A stretch of DNA of 64,000 nt from Ancylostoma caninum (lineage: Eukaryota > Nematoda > Chromadorea > Rhabditida > Ancylostomatidae): contig JBAJFG010000562.1 of NCBI GenBank assembly GCA_037903475.1, positions 372,001 to 436,000 on the forward strand, read 5' to 3'. A program made the translations under genes and the position numbers. Below the pieces are notes generated by a model, which was given only the letters and a program-made list of their open reading frames with translations, did not search any database and was not told the DNA's origin. Shown here piece by piece: positions 61,801-64,000 of the stretch (positions are counted from its first letter, which is position 1; each line of letters begins with the position of its first letter).

Positions 61801-62167
61801 ACAGTGTCAAGGGCACTTTCCTTGTACTACCAAGAAGAACATGGAAATTTACTCTCACAGCCTGCGTCTCTCATTCTGATACTATCTCGTTCTTCGCTGA
61901 TACAAGAAATTTGGCTGAAATATCCAGTGGTAATAAATAGAAAGCAAGGAATGCGATAGTAATAATCTTTGTAGAGAAGTGACCGGCCGAATATGGCGCC
62001 GACGGCTCGGCGTTTCTCAGCTGTGCGGCTAGCGTACCGTGGAGACAGCACGCGAATCGAAGAGATCCAGACATGTGAGTGACGAGGGAGCACTGCGCTT
62101 GCGGACGGTGCAGACGAGACAGCGGGAACCCGCCCTGATCGTATCTCTTCATCGAGATGTGAAATTC
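58878..62167 (-). CDS. Partial gene for an S/P/R-rich protein of unknown family
   Basis: Three minus-strand exons join with matching phases: 62038-62167, 59086-59196 and 58878-59019. The first follows a good acceptor (TTGATTTTAG) and reads ISHLDEEIRSGRVPAVSSAP onward to SSIRVLSP. The second reads TPSTLPSNSYRTAPKFAKLV, QVTPKPSSIRF and ends at GTAAGT. The third follows CTCCAG, reads SPTTNGLDGLGPSTVTSSAK and reaches a TAG. An upstream exon may end at 62255 (NRYPSFA then GTAACC). The 2.8 kb intron between the first two contains several MITEs. The start is not found, and the last exon could instead splice onward to the left. A small plus-strand gene model overlaps the right exon but is less convincing. 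Confidence 0.42.
59226..59322. mobile_element. MITE family 1 copy
   Basis: Ends AATCATTGAGATTACCCATG and, read inverted, GCATAATTGGGGTTACCCAG, with the core GTTTACCCTGGGTA. Confidence 0.55.
59560..60010. mobile_element. Inverted-repeat element with nested MITE
   Basis: The left side carries GAACG and GGACAACTCGTCC at about 59570-59597; the right side carries GGACGAGTTGTCCGTTC at about 59989-60005, with matching neighbouring bases (CTGAACG on both, read inward). A family 2 MITE at 59660-59841 sits inside. Confidence 0.45.
59660..59841. mobile_element. MITE family 2 copy, nested
   Basis: The right end, read inverted, is ACAGGGAACTTCAAACGGCC and the left end is diverged (ACAGAAATCTACAAACGACC); the GC-rich core matches the copies at 41678 and 57694. 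Confidence 0.6.
60011..61330. other. Intron or intergenic sequence without resolved exons
   Basis: Falls within the proposed long intron of the minus-strand partial gene. An open plus-strand frame at 60127-60240 (RHLYDAQLIDILSRKREAV) followed by GTGATT and a minus-strand frame near 60915-61070 are possible exons, but neither could be connected. Confidence 0.3.
61343..61456. repeat. Small inverted-repeat element
   Basis: Inner arms CTGCTATTGGTC and GACCAATAGCAG are perfect inverted repeats around 13 bases, and the outer parts pair as GGGGCATT and AATGCCCC. A short MITE of about 110 bp is likely. Confidence 0.5.
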
Positions 62168-62479
62168 CTAAAATCAAGAGTGAGCGATGATGATTTCGAC
62201 GGAAATCGAGAGACAGCACATATCTCGATGTTTCGAAGGGATCTTCCAGGTTACTTGCAAAAGATGGGTATCGATTAGTGGGTTCAGAATTCAATTGTTA
62301 TATGCTTTGCTCTATCGTATAAAATTCTTAGATCCCTTTGTCCTCCATTCTCGGTTATTCCTTTCCTCCCAGTAGCAATCCTTCAACAAGTACACACGGG
62401 CAATTAACCTAGATCAGGCACCCATTTTGGTCTTTTTTCTTATGAAGCTGGTTGTTTTTGGGGAATTTGTACAAGATAA

Positions 62480-62715
62480 GGACAATTTATACTGGATGCG
62501 TGCGACTGACGCGCGCGTCTATATTATGTAGAATAGGGCTCAGCCGCATCGCAATCGCAACTCAGACGCACGCGTTTACGGCCTCGCGGCGGCCGTGCGT
62601 TCTTTTCATTGAGGATATGCATACCATCATGACCGGTCTTCATGGAAAATCCCTTGCAAATTGATGCGTGCGACAGATGCGCGACTGACGCACTCAGCTA
62701 GTATAAATTACCCTA
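62480..62715. repeat. Inverted-repeat element, about 235 bp
   Basis: The left end AATTTATACTGGATGCGTGC is matched by the inverted right end AATTTATACTAGCTGAGTGC. Both ends carry CG-rich GCGACTGACGCG-like sequence. It is probably a MITE. Confidence 0.45.
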
Positions 62716-63800
62716 TATCTGTCTAACAGCTTGATTTTGGGTTTCGTAACTTACTGGGGTTTGGCCTTTTAATGGTGCAGGGGGAGAGATTTTTTCTGGT
62801 TTTCCTTTTTTTAAAGTATCTAGGTATCTGGAAATCACTACCACTCTAACAGCAGCGAAATCAACGTTTTTTTATCCGCTAGATAATATGTATGTACACT
62901 CAACAAACGGTCCTTTATTCAGGACCATATTGAGAGCCTACAGGTGCTGGGGGGGGGGGGGGGTGACAGAGAGGAAGAAGGATGTGTAGGTGAAGAAGGT
63001 TAGCTTTTCCCGCTGCAACTCTTTATCCAGGTGAACTGGTATATTGGCAGTAGGATTCGCTTCCATACTGCATGCTAGTAACATTTTGTTCCTGAAGGTG
63101 TTCTAAAACTACTAGTGTGGTAAACTGGGAATGCGCGCTGAATTTTCTCATCTCAATGAATGTGTAGTTAAATACCCGTTCCCAGGGATCTGGAACCACC
63201 CGGGACTTTTTAAATTTTTTTGACATGCAGCTTGGAAGAGAATCCTCAAACTTTTGATTTCTAGAAAAACTTATGATACTACCGGTCAAAGTTTTAGAAT
63301 TTCCATTTCCGTGTTTTATGCCGTTAAGGAAGGTAGAAGTACAACGCAACACTACCTTAGATTGCAAAAATAATTTAGCGAATTTCCGTTGTCTCACCTG
63401 GGTGGACCCTTGCAACAATCGATTACATACAAATGGCCTTGAGCTTAGGAAACTGAACTAAAACTGTGGCTGCCAATCGATTCATCGATCGGCTCCTTCT
63501 TGTAGTCTTGAATCGGAAGTCGTGCTTGTGATCACACCATAGCCCACACCTAGCGCTATCATGCTACCATTTTTTTCAGCCGGCAAGCCTTCCTTTTCAG
63601 AGAAAAAATCCAAAAACTGCTACGGAAGCGAAATTTGGGGGAAGGGAAGCTAACATATTTCAGATAATGAAATGTTGATAACGGGATCAAAGCGGTGGTA
63701 ATATTCCGGAAAACTCATTATAAATACCGGCTACAATGCGCTACAGTCACGTAGGTAGAATGTGAAAGGTCAGAGCGGGGACACATTGACCATGTTCAGA
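62716..63800. other. Stretch without a supported gene
   Basis: Contains a G17 run near 62950 and no exon I can support. The longest open frame (63023-63418, minus) has no recognised motif. Confidence 0.35.
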
Positions 63801-63805
63801 CATGG

Positions 63806-64000
63806 ACGCAGCTTAGTGGGTTGAGCGAATGATCGACGTCGTGGTGGTCAGGGGATCGAATCCTGCCCTGTGCCCCGTTTTGCAAATACATATAGTATGC
63901 TGCCTACGGCTGCTGCAGTTATCTAACAAACACCAACATAAAAAGTAGCCCGGATGGCTCAGTGGTTTGAGCGGCAGATTGCAATCTGTCCCTATCGCTG
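63806..64000 (+). mobile_element. SINE-like repeat with two tRNA-like modules, cut by window edge
   Basis: Matches the repeat at 30729-31062 over about 190 bases in the opposite orientation: a box-A-like start (CGCAGCTTAGTGGGTTGAGC), GGATCGAATCCTGCCCTGTG, the spacer TTGCAAATACATATAGTATG, then the second module starting AGCCCGGATGGCTCAGTGGT. The copy runs past the last base. It is not in the inverted-repeat element that carries the other copy, so the unit is itself dispersed. Confidence 0.65.

Noticed and set aside
61993..62278. Small plus-strand gene of three exons (58 aa, starting MAPTARRFSAVRL)
   Set aside because: Phases agree, but the minus strand has a longer, better-composed exon over the same bases that joins in phase to exons at 59 kb.
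62452..62664. Frame containing RPCVLFIEDMHTIM, similar to a Walker B strand
   Set aside because: It lies inside a short inverted-repeat element and has no Walker A or flanking ATPase sequence.

Overview
The window reads as nuclear DNA of a strongylid (clade V) nematode, most probably a blood feeder such as a hookworm or a close relative. The reasons are small phase-consistent introns with GT/AG borders and polypyrimidine TTTCAG-type acceptors, likely spliced-leader acceptors 0-8 nt before start codons, a tandem family of gut-type cathepsin B proteases carrying the [14 protein letters not shown] motif described for helminth blood feeders, an RTE-type retrotransposon remnant, and dense short inverted-repeat transposons. 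The species is inferred, not proven.

Left third (1-22 kb): three tandem cathepsin B-like genes on the minus strand. All 11 exons of copies B (8707-13702) and C (16629-19086) could be traced with consistent phases, giving 343 aa each. Copy A (599-3749) has the first nine exons, but similarity to B and C stops at the border of exon 10, so the His/Asn-bearing end is missing from this window. Introns and 5' flanks are also alike between copies, and a conserved GATA-containing upstream module occurs five times. Insertions sit in this array: a foldback element beside a splice donor in A, a 1.16 kb hAT-like element, an RTE fragment in a 3.2 kb intron of B, and a mariner-like relic upstream of C.

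Middle (22-38.6 kb): mostly repeats, with an SH2-like gene on the minus strand (26152-28075, 5' end unresolved), a ~59 bp minisatellite in its intron, a 122 bp tandem duplication, and a 1.2 kb inverted-repeat element carrying a repeat with two tRNA-like modules. A second copy of that repeat runs off the right edge. A 14-exon flavin-containing monooxygenase (32829-38600, plus) follows.

Gene-rich centre (39.6-53.1 kb): a single-pass membrane protein of unknown family (39620-41660, plus, 277 aa), thymidylate synthase (43074-46323, plus, 8 exons, 292 aa), and a serine/proline-rich protein of unknown family (48485-53101, minus, 12 exons, 393 aa). These unknown genes and the SH2-like gene were recognised by joining short exons whose phases agree.

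Right end (53-64 kb): candidate minus-strand exons of another S/P/R-rich gene (58878-62167, perhaps also 55403-55581), a degraded plus-strand coding-like block near 54 kb, and several MITEs, some nested. No CRISPR, operon or bacterial-type feature is present, and no intact tRNA or rRNA gene was recognised.
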